Shown here: positions 9,357 through 18,439 of the stretch, piece after piece
Layout: every line of letters starts with the position of its first letter
Numbering within the stretch: position 1 is the stretch's first letter
NCBI RefSeq assembly: GCF_015056685.1
Contig: NZ_SVFW01000010.1
Span: forward strand, 1-64,000
Source of the DNA: Butyrivibrio sp.
Lineage (GTDB): Bacteria; Bacillota; Clostridia; Lachnospirales; Lachnospiraceae
Direction of reading: 5' to 3'
DNA length: 64,000 nt
Translations under genes and position numbers: made by a program
The notes under the pieces: model-generated
The model's database searches: none
What the model was told of the DNA's origin: nothing
The model's input: the letters and a program-made list of their open reading frames with translations, nothing else

Positions 9357-11496
9357 GTCCAGTGAAATATTGGAAAACCTGATCAGCATAGGGCTATTGT
9401 TTGTGCTTGCACTGACAATAGTTACCATGGGTATTGCTTTTTTTGACCGAAGAAATGCTGATGAAGCTTATATGGGGTCCTTTGATACGGACAGCTTTAA
9501 TCAGGGATGGACAATTTCCGGCGATGACTCAGGTAAAAAGATTGAACTCCCCTGGGTTGTGCCTTCTGAATATGGTGATAAGATAACGATCGTCAATACA
9601 CTGCCAAGGCTTCTTAATAATGGAATGAGCCTTATGGTCAGATCTAATATGGAAGATGTTCATGTGTATGTGGATGGTAAACTCAGAAGTGAGTATTCTA
9701 CCGAATCCATGGAATACATGTCTTACTATATCCCCAGTGCATATCTTGTTACTACCTTGTATTCTTCTGATTCAGGAAAAGAGATAAGAGTGGTAGTTAA
9801 GTTCAAAACAAACAGAATAGTAAATGACATGAGCATAAGCTATGGCAATAACGTCTGGTTCAAGGTTATTAAAAATGGACTTTGGGTTAATATCAGCGCC
9901 ATAATAGTTTGTGCTCTCGGAGCAGTTTTGTTTGTGACGTCACTGTTTTTTGGAAATTCATTTAGAGTTGGAGCAACCAAAAATCTGGGACTTCTCATGA
10001 TGAATATCACGCTGTGGGTTCTTAGCGAGTCTACATTAAGACAGTTCATTTTTCATAGACCCTCATTATCAAGGTATTTTTCCTATTTTCTTGTGGAACT
10101 TATAGGGGCTCTGTCATGTATGTATTTTGATGAGGTGCAGCACAGAGTTTATCATAAGAGATATCTTGTGCTTGAAGGCCTTGTCCTTGGACAGATCATT
10201 ATAAACATTCTTTTGACCATGGGAGGAATTTTTGATTTGTATCAGACCATGGCCATTTCCCAGGTATTAAACGCTGTCTGTGCAATTGTCTCTATCGTAA
10301 ACATCTTTACTGATATCAGAACAAAAAGAGTCAGAGAATATCATATAACGGCTGTAGGTATGATATTTTTCATATTCTCGGCAATTATTGAATTTGCAGG
10401 CTATCATTTTGGAATGTTCAGTTCATTTGGCGCTCGTATATGTACGGGGCTTTTGCTTTTGATGGCGGCAACTGTCATCCAGACACTTTATGATGAGATA
10501 AAGCTTTACAGAAATACTGAAAAGAACCGTATTTCCATGACTATAAATACTATACAGACCATCGCAAGTGCTATAGATGCCAGAGATGAGTACACAGGAG
10601 GGCATTCTGAGCGTGTGGGATTATATGCCGAGAGACTTGCAAGAGAAATGGCAGCGGACTACGATTTTAGTGAGGAAGATATATTAACAATTCATTATGT
10701 GGGGCTTGTTCACGACATTGGAAAAATAGGGGTTGCAGATAATGTCCTCAATAAACCCGGTAAACTGAATGATGAAGAATATAGCCTGATGAAAAAACAT
10801 ACAGAAATAGGGTATGAGATCATGAATACTCTTGGAGAGGACATGAAAGTTCTTTTGGACGGAATAAGATATCATCATGAGAGATTTGATGGAAAAGGTT
10901 ATCCGGATGGCCTTTCAGATACTGATATCCCACTGGTTGCACGAATACTTGCTATAGCAGACAGCTACGACGCAATGACTTCTGATCGTGTGTACAGAAA
11001 CAGGCTGACAGACGAAGAAGTAAGAGAGCAGTTTGTTAATGGGGCCGGTACGCAGTTTGATCCTTTACTGGTAGATATATTTGTAGGTCTTTTAGATGAT
11101 AAAGAAATAAGTGCTGTTACCCTAAATGATGTTAAGGATAATGGGATGTCAGGTAAAAAGAATTCTGGGCTTCTTGAGACAAAGCTTCAAAGTGATCTTT
11201 TACTAGGAAAAGAAAATATTCTCAACCCTTCTCATGTCAGAATGCTATGTTATGTTATGAAACTTATGGAAAAGAAGGGAAAACAGTATCAGTTACTTTT
11301 TGTAAAACCTTTGGGATATGAAGATCAGTATAGGCAGGTTATAAAAGAAATAACTGATGCACATGACGTCAATATTCAGTATACAGAAGGTCAATATATA
11401 GTTGCTTTTTATGATAAAGAAGAATCACAGATTGAAGAATATGAAAATGCGATTAATAAAGCCTGCCCGACAGCAGAAATAAAACGACTTTCGTGA
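9334..11496 (+). CDS. Membrane HD-GYP domain protein, probable c-di-GMP phosphodiesterase
   Basis: N-terminal membrane anchor (residues ~15-37), an extracytoplasmic beta-rich domain (~45-185), a block of helices (~190-390), then an HD-GYP domain. The HD motif is VHDIGKIG (~459-466) and the second metal/GYP motif HHERFDGKGYP is intact (~513-523), as are the upstream GGHSERV and downstream ADSYDAMTSDR. These are the residues of active c-di-GMP hydrolases. A C-terminal ~110 residues of unknown fold follow. Overlaps the upstream 7TM gene by 23 bases. A role in lowering c-di-GMP is inferred; activity on other cyclic dinucleotides is possible. Confidence 0.88.
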   Translation: MKRNLRYKSSEILENLISIGLLFVLALTIVTMGIAFFDRRNADEAYMGSFDTDSFNQGWTISGDDSGKKIELPWVVPSEYGDKITIVNTLPRLLNNGMSLMVRSNMEDVHVYVDGKLRSEYSTESMEYMSYYIPSAYLVTTLYSSDSGKEIRVVVKFKTNRIVNDMSISYGNNVWFKVIKNGLWVNISAIIVCALGAVLFVTSLFFGNSFRVGATKNLGLLMMNITLWVLSESTLRQFIFHRPSLSRYFSYFLVELIGALSCMYFDEVQHRVYHKRYLVLEGLVLGQIIINILLTMGGIFDLYQTMAISQVLNAVCAIVSIVNIFTDIRTKRVREYHITAVGMIFFIFSAIIEFAGYHFGMFSSFGARICTGLLLLMAATVIQTLYDEIKLYRNTEKNRISMTINTIQTIASAIDARDEYTGGHSERVGLYAERLAREMAADYDFSEEDILTIHYVGLVHDIGKIGVADNVLNKPGKLNDEEYSLMKKHTEIGYEIMNTLGEDMKVLLDGIRYHHERFDGKGYPDGLSDTDIPLVARILAIADSYDAMTSDRVYRNRLTDEEVREQFVNGAGTQFDPLLVDIFVGLLDDKEISAVTLNDVKDNGMSGKKNSGLLETKLQSDLLLGKENILNPSHVRMLCYVMKLMEKKGKQYQLLFVKPLGYEDQYRQVIKEITDAHDVNIQYTEGQYIVAFYDKEESQIEEYENAINKACPTAEIKRLS

Positions 11497-11548
11497 AAAT
11501 GTGATACACTATATATAGTATTATTATAAACGTTTCAAAGGGGCGCTT

Positions 11549-12634
11549 ATGAAGCTGATATCTGTTAACAAACTTGAACCCGGAATGGTGGTTTCGGAAA
11601 ATATCTATACCATAGATGACAGGCTTGTTCTTCCCAAGGGAACAGTGCTGGACAGTAAGGGTATAGAGAGGATAAAGTCACATTCTCTTTATAATATTTT
11701 TATAGAGGATGAGGTCAAACCTGTTCCTAAATCTGTTCCAATAAAGCCCAAGGCAGAGCTTTCCTATTCAGAGAAGCTAAAGAATTCCGAAGGGTTTATT
11801 AGATTCAAACAGCATCTTGAAGAGAACGCTGAAAAGCTTGAAGAGTCTTTTCGTATGATCGCTAATGATACTATGCCTCTTGATGTCGATAAGCTTACAG
11901 AACCTGTTTATCATCTCTTTGTTGAAGCTGGTGGAACAGCAGGCGTTTTTGATATGCTCCATAACCTTAGGGATAATTCCGATGCAGTATATATGCATAG
12001 CCTTAATGTATCTTTGATATGCAATACCCTTGCTACATGGATGAGACTTCCCAAGGAAAAGATACATCTTGCTACAGCAGGTGGTCTATTGCATGATATT
12101 GGGAAAGTGCTTCTCCCACCGGAACTTCTTACTAAAACTACTCCTCTTACACCCTTTGAGCAGAAGACCATGAATGAACATGTGGTAAAGGGGTATGAGC
12201 TTGTTAAAGACAAGGATATTGATGTTCATATCAAAAACTGTGTTTTGATGCACCATGAACTCAGGGATGGTTCAGGCTTCCCATTCCATCTGAAAAATGA
12301 ACAGATAGATGAGATAGCATCAATCGTAACTGTAGCCAATGTCTATGATGAGATGACATCTCAAAGACTGTACAGATCTCAGATATGTCCATTCGAAGTA
12401 ATTGAACAATTTGAGGAAGAGGGAATTGATAAGTATGATCCCAATACTATCATGACCTTCCTTAGTAATATAGTTAATACTTTTATTGCCAATAGAGTAA
12501 TGTTAAATAACGGTAAGACCGGAGATATCATCTTTGTAAATCCAAATCATTTGGCAAGACCTGTTGTGAAGTGCGGTGATACTTACGTCGATCTTGCTAC
12601 AAACAAGCAACTCTCTATTGTGGCTGTGATCTAG
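11549..12634 (+). CDS. Cytoplasmic HD-GYP domain protein
   Basis: An N-terminal domain (MKLISVNKLEPGMVVSENIY and following, ~60 residues) of the type found before many HD-GYP domains, then the HD-GYP region. Motifs: LLHDIGKVLLPPELL (~181-195), then HHELRDGSGFPFH (~234-246), in which the GYP triad reads GFP. Metal ligands appear intact, so it may hydrolyse c-di-GMP or be a weakened variant. No membrane segment. Ribosome site AAAGGGG before the ATG. It follows the membrane HD-GYP gene by 52 bases, so it may share its transcript. Confidence 0.85.
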   Translation: MKLISVNKLEPGMVVSENIYTIDDRLVLPKGTVLDSKGIERIKSHSLYNIFIEDEVKPVPKSVPIKPKAELSYSEKLKNSEGFIRFKQHLEENAEKLEESFRMIANDTMPLDVDKLTEPVYHLFVEAGGTAGVFDMLHNLRDNSDAVYMHSLNVSLICNTLATWMRLPKEKIHLATAGGLLHDIGKVLLPPELLTKTTPLTPFEQKTMNEHVVKGYELVKDKDIDVHIKNCVLMHHELRDGSGFPFHLKNEQIDEIASIVTVANVYDEMTSQRLYRSQICPFEVIEQFEEEGIDKYDPNTIMTFLSNIVNTFIANRVMLNNGKTGDIIFVNPNHLARPVVKCGDTYVDLATNKQLSIVAVI

Positions 12635-12686
12635 ATTTTTCCTTGCTTTAAGGTAAATTTGCACAAATAGCGAATACTAAAATTGT

Positions 12687-12717
12687 AAAAAGCGTTTCTT
12701 GAAGAAAAAGGCTTTTT
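12687..12717 (+). terminator. Terminator-like hairpin after the HD-GYP gene
   Basis: AAAAAGC at 12687-12693 pairs with GCTTTTT at 12711-12717, with an inner TTTCTT/AAGAAA stem and a small bulge. The T run forms part of the stem. It lies about 50 bases after the stop of the 11549 gene. Confidence 0.5.
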
Positions 12718-12731
12718 TGTATACTATTAAG

Positions 12732-12768
12732 ATATGGAAACTGTAATATATATTAATGGTTTCCATAT
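12732..12768 (+). promoter_or_regulatory. 5' leader hairpin upstream of the GT-B-like gene
   Basis: A 10-bp perfect inverted repeat, ATATGGAAAC and GTTTCCATAT, separated by 17 AT-rich bases. A TATACT box at 12720-12725 lies just upstream, so this hairpin would form at the very 5' end of the transcript of the 12831 gene or act as an operator overlapping the start. Its role is unknown. Confidence 0.45.
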
Positions 12769-12830
12769 TTGCAAATAAAGTTATTAGTATATAAGAAGCC
12801 TCTTTTTTTAGTGGCAGAAAAGGGAAGATT

Positions 12831-14303
12831 ATGACTGAGAAATCTAAAGTTATTTTTGGCAATGTAATTAGTGATAAAGATTACAGATCAGCGGTTAAGT
12901 CCAAGAAAAGCTATATAAAGAAATATGGTGATGATTCAAATGTCAACTACGGCTTTGATGTTGTAGATAATGAAGTTATTGGACCACTTCTTGGGGTGAA
13001 AAATGTTGAAGTTTCATCTAAGGCTCCTGTTTCGGAGATGGACAGGGAGAATGGGATCATTGTTGGAAATATAAGAATGGGATTTGGCCATTACAGAATC
13101 TCAATGGCAATGGCATCTTATGCCCATCATCTTGGATATACACCATATTGGATGGATCTTAATTCATATAAAGAGACAACCTGCACCAAGGTTATAGGTG
13201 CTCAGAACGACTTGTATTCTCTTGGATCAAGACTCAGCAAGAACCCAATTTTCAATAAGCTTGTCTGGGAACCTATGAACTATGAGGGATTCAGAGCTCT
13301 TTCATATAATGCCAAAGACCAGAAAAATGCCGAGCTCATGGCACCTGTATATAAAAATGTGCCTAAGGATATTCCTGTTATTGCAACTCATGCATGGCCT
13401 GCACAGGCAGCAATTCACGCAGGAATGAAATATGTAGTTAATGCTATTCCTGATAACTGGCCAATGGCTCTTCATTTATCTGAAGGCTCAGTTCATACAA
13501 TACAGTGTAAGAATGCATATATGGGTTACAGAGTCCTCAATGGAATGAATAAAAAGAGCGTTTCAAAGCCTATGCCAAAGGACGCACTTGTTTATACAGG
13601 GCATTACATTGACTATGAGCTTGTATCAAATATTGAAAAAGACTGTGATATGAGAATTGCCAGAAAGAAAAATGGCGATCCTATGAGATTTCTTTTGACT
13701 ATTGGCGGAGCAGGCGCACAGAAAGAGATATTTGCAGAGATCATAAAGCACCTGATCCCAAGTATAAAAGATGGAAAGGCTGTTCTCTACGTTAATGTCG
13801 GCGATTACAGAAACGTTTGGGATGAGCTTGTATCCGAGATAGATGGAATGAAGGCTCTTGCAACAGAGCATATGAATGATTGGAAAGATACACTTGAGTT
13901 TGCAGAAAAAGCTCTTGATCCTTCAAATCTTATTACAGGAATCCATGGTTTTTATCACAAGAATATTTTTGAGGCAGTTTACGCAACAAATCTTCTTATG
14001 AGAAGCTGCGATGTACTTGTGACAAAACCAAGTGAGCTGGCCTTTTATCCTGTTCCAAAGCTCTTTATCAAGAGAGTTGGTAAACATGAGATGTGGGGAG
14101 CAATCCATTCAGCAGAGATTGGGGATGGTACACTTGAGTGCAGAGATATACCGCATATCCTTCAGATGGTTGACCAGTTCCTTGAAACTGATCTTTTGAA
14201 TGAGATGTGTGAGAGCATAGTTCTTAACAAAAAAATGGGTATCTATGACGGAGCAAAAAAAGTTGTTGAGCTTGCTGTAAAGCTTAAGGAGGGTAAAAAC
14301 TAA
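12831..14303 (+). CDS. Uncharacterised GT-B-like protein
   Basis: A 490-residue soluble protein I cannot assign to a characterised enzyme. It has glycosyltransferase-B features: an N-terminal glycine-rich turn IVGNIRMGFGHYRIS (~74-88) like the MurG/Alg loop, and a second half with LLTIGGAGAQKEI (~287-299) and a late acidic/proline segment LVTKPSELAFYPVP that resembles the nucleotide-sugar binding region of GT28-type enzymes. It is translationally coupled to the sugar symporter that follows (1-base overlap), suggesting that it acts on the imported sugar or nucleoside. Substrate unknown; a phosphorylase or epimerase activity cannot be excluded. Confidence 0.6.
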   Translation: MTEKSKVIFGNVISDKDYRSAVKSKKSYIKKYGDDSNVNYGFDVVDNEVIGPLLGVKNVEVSSKAPVSEMDRENGIIVGNIRMGFGHYRISMAMASYAHHLGYTPYWMDLNSYKETTCTKVIGAQNDLYSLGSRLSKNPIFNKLVWEPMNYEGFRALSYNAKDQKNAELMAPVYKNVPKDIPVIATHAWPAQAAIHAGMKYVVNAIPDNWPMALHLSEGSVHTIQCKNAYMGYRVLNGMNKKSVSKPMPKDALVYTGHYIDYELVSNIEKDCDMRIARKKNGDPMRFLLTIGGAGAQKEIFAEIIKHLIPSIKDGKAVLYVNVGDYRNVWDELVSEIDGMKALATEHMNDWKDTLEFAEKALDPSNLITGIHGFYHKNIFEAVYATNLLMRSCDVLVTKPSELAFYPVPKLFIKRVGKHEMWGAIHSAEIGDGTLECRDIPHILQMVDQFLETDLLNEMCESIVLNKKMGIYDGAKKVVELAVKLKEGKN

Positions 14304-15742
14304 TGGAAAAAGCAAAACTGTCAGGGGCTGCGAAGGCGTCCTATGGACTGGGTGCTGTGGGAAAAGACATGGTATACATGCTTTCAGCATCTTATGTACT
14401 TTATTATTTTCAGGATATTTTAGGGGTAAGCGCTGCTGCAATGGGTGTTATCCTTATGGTGGCACGTGTATTTGATGCGTTTAACGATCCTATCATGGGA
14501 GCGATAGTTGCCAAGACCAAGACCCGTTGGGGCAAGTTCAGACCCTGGCTTCTTATAGGAACGATCACAAATGCAATCGTTCTTTATCTTATGTTCTCAG
14601 CTCCGCCAACTCTTTCAGGAAGCGGGCTTGTGGCTTATGCTGCTGTAACTTACATAGTTTGGGGTGTTACCTATACAATGATGGATATCCCATATTGGTC
14701 AATGATCCCTGCCTTTACTGAGGGCGGAAAAGAGAGAGAGGGCCTCACAACACTTGCTCGTTCATGTGCAGGAGTTGGTTCTGCTATTATCACTATCATC
14801 ACAGTAATGTCAGTATCTGCTCTTGGTAGAACCTTTGGACCTGCAGGAATTTCAGACAGAGAAGTTGAAAGAATCGGTTTTTCTTACTTTTCAATTGCTG
14901 TAGCTGTTCTCTTTGTATTATTTACAGTTATCTGCTGCATCAATGTAAAAGAAAAAGCTACAACAGATATGAAGTCAGCTTCAATAGGAGAGATGTTCAA
15001 GGCTCTTATCCAGAATGACCAGGCTATGGCAGTAACTGTAGCAATCGTAATTGTAAACTGCTCAATTTATATTACATCAAACCTTGTTATCTATTTCTTT
15101 AAATATGATTTTGGCGGAACAGGCTGGAGAGGTGACTATACTCTGTTTTCTACTTTTGGCGGCGGAATACAGATCCTTGCAATGATGCTTTTATATCCAT
15201 TACTTAGAAAGTTCTTTTCATCAATTCAGATTTATTATGTCAGCCTTGGAATGGCTATTGCAGGATACATTTCACTTCTTGTTCTGGCATCAACATCTAT
15301 GAGCAATGTATTTCTGTTATTTATACCGGGATTCTTTATCTTTGCTGCAAATGGTATGCTTGCTGTTATAACAACAGTATTTCTTGCCAACACTGTTGAC
15401 TACGGTGATCTTAAGAACAAGCGCCGCGATGAATCTGTTATTTTTTCAATGCAGACATTTGTAGTTAAGCTTGCTTCCGGAATCTCAGCTCTTATTGCAT
15501 CTTTAGCACTTCAGATCCTTGCACTTTCACAGGATGTTGAGGAAACTGCTGAAAAAATTGATTACTCACTTGGAGTAGAAGCTGCTCAGAAGATGGGACT
15601 TAGAATGACGATGACTCTTATTCCTATCGCGGGTCTTATCTTTGCAATCTTCTGGTTTAAGAAAAAATACATTTTGACAGACGAAAAACTTCAGGAAATT
15701 TCTGTTGAACTTGTAAAAAGGGAAACTGAAAAAATGAAGTAA
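14303..15742 (+). CDS. GPH-family sugar:cation symporter (MFS)
   Basis: Polytopic permease with about twelve helices and the glycoside-pentoside-hexuronide symporter signature: ASYVLYYFQDILGVS at the first helix, AFNDPIMGAIVAKTKTRWGKFRPW (~58-80) in the loop after helix 2, and TMMDIPYWSMIPAF (~123-136). These proteins import sugars with Na+ or H+. Start overlaps the stop of the upstream gene (TAATGG), so the pair forms an operon closed by a strong terminator. Substrate cannot be predicted from sequence. Confidence 0.88.
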   Translation: MEKAKLSGAAKASYGLGAVGKDMVYMLSASYVLYYFQDILGVSAAAMGVILMVARVFDAFNDPIMGAIVAKTKTRWGKFRPWLLIGTITNAIVLYLMFSAPPTLSGSGLVAYAAVTYIVWGVTYTMMDIPYWSMIPAFTEGGKEREGLTTLARSCAGVGSAIITIITVMSVSALGRTFGPAGISDREVERIGFSYFSIAVAVLFVLFTVICCINVKEKATTDMKSASIGEMFKALIQNDQAMAVTVAIVIVNCSIYITSNLVIYFFKYDFGGTGWRGDYTLFSTFGGGIQILAMMLLYPLLRKFFSSIQIYYVSLGMAIAGYISLLVLASTSMSNVFLLFIPGFFIFAANGMLAVITTVFLANTVDYGDLKNKRRDESVIFSMQTFVVKLASGISALIASLALQILALSQDVEETAEKIDYSLGVEAAQKMGLRMTMTLIPIAGLIFAIFWFKKKYILTDEKLQEISVELVKRETEKMK

Positions 15743-15760
15743 TTCATAATTATACGAAAG

Positions 15761-15801
15761 AAGGGTTATGTGTGGAAAATTGCCGCACATAACCCTTTTT
15801 T
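15761..15801 (+). terminator. Strong Rho-independent terminator
   Basis: A 15-bp stem, AAGGGTTATGTGTGG with CCGCACATAACCCTT (one G-U pair), loop of seven, then TTTTT. It separates the symporter gene from the exopolysaccharide operon. Confidence 0.9.
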
Positions 15802-15871
15802 AAATTATAAAATAATTATAAAATCACAAAAAAATACCGAATTATGATAGATGTTATGATTAAAAACGCGT

Positions 15872-15877
15872 TATAAT
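15872..15877 (+). promoter_or_regulatory. Candidate -10 box for the exopolysaccharide operon
   Basis: A perfect TATAAT about 160 bases before the first gene of the glycan operon. There is no convincing -35 at 16-18 bases, so an activator or alternative spacing is possible. It implies a leader of about 150 bases. Confidence 0.45.
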
Positions 15878-15913
15878 TTGTAACAGTATTGTAAGAAGTA
15901 TTACAGGATTGAT

Positions 15914-15937
15914 AGAAATGAATATTGATTCATTTCT
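15914..15937 (+). promoter_or_regulatory. Perfect leader hairpin of the exopolysaccharide operon
   Basis: AGAAATGAA and TTCATTTCT flank a six-base loop, and flanking ATTGAT and ATCAAT segments can extend the fold. It lies in the untranslated leader before the Alg14-like gene. Long polysaccharide operons of Firmicutes often carry leader hairpins for antitermination (LoaP/NusG-type), which is a possible role here; an operator is the alternative. Confidence 0.45.
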
Positions 15938-16035
15938 TTAGGGCGGATCAATCAATACTTCAAGGGTGGAAAAACAGTACTATTTGGGATTTTTTAACGG
16001 CTTTTTATTTTCTTATTTAATGGGAGGGGAATTGT

Positions 16036-16506
16036 ATGAGCCATAGTGCGGCTAAAGTTGCGTTCGTAGCGTCTTCAGGTGGTCACCTGGAGGAAATTTC
16101 CAGATTAAAAGAAATAGAAAAAAAATACGATTGTTTTCTTGTTACAGAAAAAAGTGATTTTGAGGTCAAGGATTTTTGTAACAGACATTATTATGTCCCA
16201 CAGATGAATAGAAAGCAGGCACAGTTTCCTATTAAGTTTATTTATCTGTTCCTTAGGACAATACAGATATTACTTAAAGAGAAGCCTGAATTCATCATTA
16301 CAACAGGAGCTCTTATAGCGTATCCATTCTGTGTGGTAGGTAAGCTCTTGGGAAAAAAGGTCATTTATGTAGAATCTTTTGCCAGGGTTAACCATCCGTC
16401 AATGACAGGAAAGCTTGTATATAACCTGTCGGATCTTTTCATGGTTCAGTGGGAAGATATGCTTGAGAATTATCCAAAATCAATGCTTGGTGGCGAAATA
16501 TTTTAA
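16036..16506 (+). CDS. Alg14-like glycosyltransferase subunit (PssD/CpsF type)
   Basis: Membrane-recruiting half of a split GT28 glycosyltransferase. The N-terminus KVAFVASSGGHLEEISRL (residues ~6-23) is the Alg14 signature, and the mid-region EFIITTGALIAYPF is typical. At 156 residues it has the family length. In bacteria the two halves together add the second sugar to the lipid-linked primer. First gene of the operon, behind GGGAGGGG. The catalytic half follows immediately. Confidence 0.9.
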   Translation: MSHSAAKVAFVASSGGHLEEISRLKEIEKKYDCFLVTEKSDFEVKDFCNRHYYVPQMNRKQAQFPIKFIYLFLRTIQILLKEKPEFIITTGALIAYPFCVVGKLLGKKVIYVESFARVNHPSMTGKLVYNLSDLFMVQWEDMLENYPKSMLGGEIF

Positions 16507-16529
16507 ATTTGCATCGTGGGGGTGTTGTC

Positions 16530-17012
16530 TTGATTTTTGTTACGCTTGGAACACAAAAATTTCAGATGAACAGACTAGTTAAGGCGGTTGATGAACTTGC
16601 CGGGAAAAATACGGTTGGAGAAGAATTTTTTATTCAGACAGGATCTTCAACTTATAAGCCAAAAAATTGTAAGTATGTTGACTTTATTGATTCTGAAGAA
16701 TATGCAAAAAAAATATCAGAATGCAGCATACTTATCACACATGCGGGTGTAGGCACCATAATTACCGGGACCAATGCCAAAAAGCCTGTAATAGTAGTTC
16801 CAAGGCAGAGCAGATTTGGAGAACACGTGGATGACCACCAGGGAGAGATAGCAAATGCTTTTTCATCAAAAGGATGCGTGCTTAGCTGCGAAAATATTGA
16901 TGAGCTTGGCGATTATATTGAAAAAGCAAAAACTTATGATTTTAAGCCTTATGTAGTAAAGGGTGGAAATATTGAAGATATAATTCTGAATTTCATGGGA
17001 ATGTTTGATTAA
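16530..17012 (+). CDS. Alg13-like glycosyltransferase subunit (PssE/CpsG type)
   Basis: C-terminal, nucleotide-sugar-binding half of the split GT28 enzyme. It begins MIFVTLGTQKFQMNRLVKAV, the family N-terminus, when read from the TTG at 16530, which has GTGGGGGTG 8 bases upstream; an in-frame TTG at 16509 would add residues absent from the family. The motif ILITHAGVGTIITG and the later VPRQSRFGEHVDDHQ (~90-104) form the donor site. Works with the Alg14-like protein on the cytoplasmic membrane face. Confidence 0.9.
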   Translation: MIFVTLGTQKFQMNRLVKAVDELAGKNTVGEEFFIQTGSSTYKPKNCKYVDFIDSEEYAKKISECSILITHAGVGTIITGTNAKKPVIVVPRQSRFGEHVDDHQGEIANAFSSKGCVLSCENIDELGDYIEKAKTYDFKPYVVKGGNIEDIILNFMGMFD

Positions 17013-17025
17013 GGGTTGGAGAAGT

Positions 17026-18429
17026 ATGAATCGTAGGAATAAGGGAGCAAATACCAACGCTATACAGATGTGCATAGATATTTTTTTGATATCTGTCGTG
17101 TACTTCATTGAAAAGATGGTTTATGGCAACTATTTAAGAGAAAGTACATATCTTAAATGCTTTGCCCTTGTTATCGTCTTTGGAGTCGTATATATCCTGG
17201 CTAATAAAGAGGCCAGGATTTATAATGTCACATTGTTTTTCTATATGGACAGATTCTGGAAGATACTGACAAAGTCCTGGTTTTTGGCATCAATTACAAC
17301 AATAGTATTTATGTATGTTTACAATCCCGGGCCGGGAGCAAGGCGATTCCATTTTCACTATCTTTTGTTCACTTATATTGCAATATGTTTGAACATGATA
17401 GTGAGTAGATTCCTGCAGATGATCACAACTACCTATAAGGCTCCAAGAGCAGCTTACGTTGGGACTTTTGAAGAGTTTGAGAAGTTTAACTATTTCCTGA
17501 ATAAGACAAGCATGAAGATAGAAAATGTCGGATACATTTTGGAAAAAGGAGAACTTGAGAACAGAGTATTTAATGTTTTAGGAAATCTGTCAGAGCTTGA
17601 AAATATTATCAGAAAATATGAGCTTGATCAGGTATATTTCATGCAGCATACAGATGATAATCTGGCGCAGATCCATGAGTATGTAGATATCTGTCTTGAG
17701 ATGGGAGTCACAGTCAAAGTGGTTATAGACGCTGACGGCCATCACCTTATGAACAGGCCAAACAGTTTTGTAAGTTCAGTTGGAACTTATCCGCTTATTA
17801 CATATCATACAGTAACTCTTAATACTTATGAGCAGCTTGTGAAAAGACTGATGGATATATTTGTAAGTCTTGTTGGAATAATAATTACTTTCCCAATCAT
17901 GCTTATTACAGCAATTGCAATAAAGCTTGATTCAAGTGGCCCTGTTTTATTCAAACAAAAAAGAGTTGGTCAAAATGGAAGGACTTTTGAAATATATAAA
18001 TTCCGGAGCATGTGTATTGATGCAGAGGAAAAGAAGGAAGAACTCCTATCGCAGAACGAGATGGACGGATTCATGTTTAAGATAAAAGATGATCCAAGAG
18101 TCACAAAGGTAGGAAGGTTCATCCGAAAAACCAGTATTGATGAGCTTCCACAGTTTTTTAACGTTTTAAAGGGAGATATGAGTGTGGTCGGCACAAGGCC
18201 GCCGACATTGGATGAAGTATCACAGTACAAGAGGGAACAATGGCGAAGAATCAGCATTAAGCCCGGAATAACAGGAATGTGGCAGATAAGTGGTAGAAGC
18301 AACATCACTGATTTTGATGATGTTGTAGAGCTTGATCTGAAATATATAGACAACTGGAGTATTTTAACAGATGTCCAGATAATACTGAAAACAGTTGGAG
18401 TTTTGTTTAGGAGAAAGGGAGCGTATTAA
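17026..18429 (+). CDS. Polyprenyl-phosphate sugar-1-phosphate transferase (priming enzyme)
   Basis: Initiating enzyme of the glycan: transfers a sugar-1-phosphate from a nucleotide sugar to undecaprenyl phosphate. The N-terminal ~130 residues hold about four helices, the middle is a CoA-binding-like domain, and the C-terminal ~200 residues are the catalytic bacterial sugar transferase domain with KRLMDIFVSLVGIII, LFKQKRVGQNGRTFEIYKF, SIDELPQFFNVLKGDMS and VGTRPP. Start at the ATG behind GGAG, giving 467 residues; an earlier ATG would overlap the upstream gene. The sugar is probably glucose or galactose by family analogy, but this cannot be read directly. Confidence 0.92.
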   Translation: MNRRNKGANTNAIQMCIDIFLISVVYFIEKMVYGNYLRESTYLKCFALVIVFGVVYILANKEARIYNVTLFFYMDRFWKILTKSWFLASITTIVFMYVYNPGPGARRFHFHYLLFTYIAICLNMIVSRFLQMITTTYKAPRAAYVGTFEEFEKFNYFLNKTSMKIENVGYILEKGELENRVFNVLGNLSELENIIRKYELDQVYFMQHTDDNLAQIHEYVDICLEMGVTVKVVIDADGHHLMNRPNSFVSSVGTYPLITYHTVTLNTYEQLVKRLMDIFVSLVGIIITFPIMLITAIAIKLDSSGPVLFKQKRVGQNGRTFEIYKFRSMCIDAEEKKEELLSQNEMDGFMFKIKDDPRVTKVGRFIRKTSIDELPQFFNVLKGDMSVVGTRPPTLDEVSQYKREQWRRISIKPGITGMWQISGRSNITDFDDVVELDLKYIDNWSILTDVQIILKTVGVLFRRKGAY

Positions 18430-18439
18430 GGGGAATATC

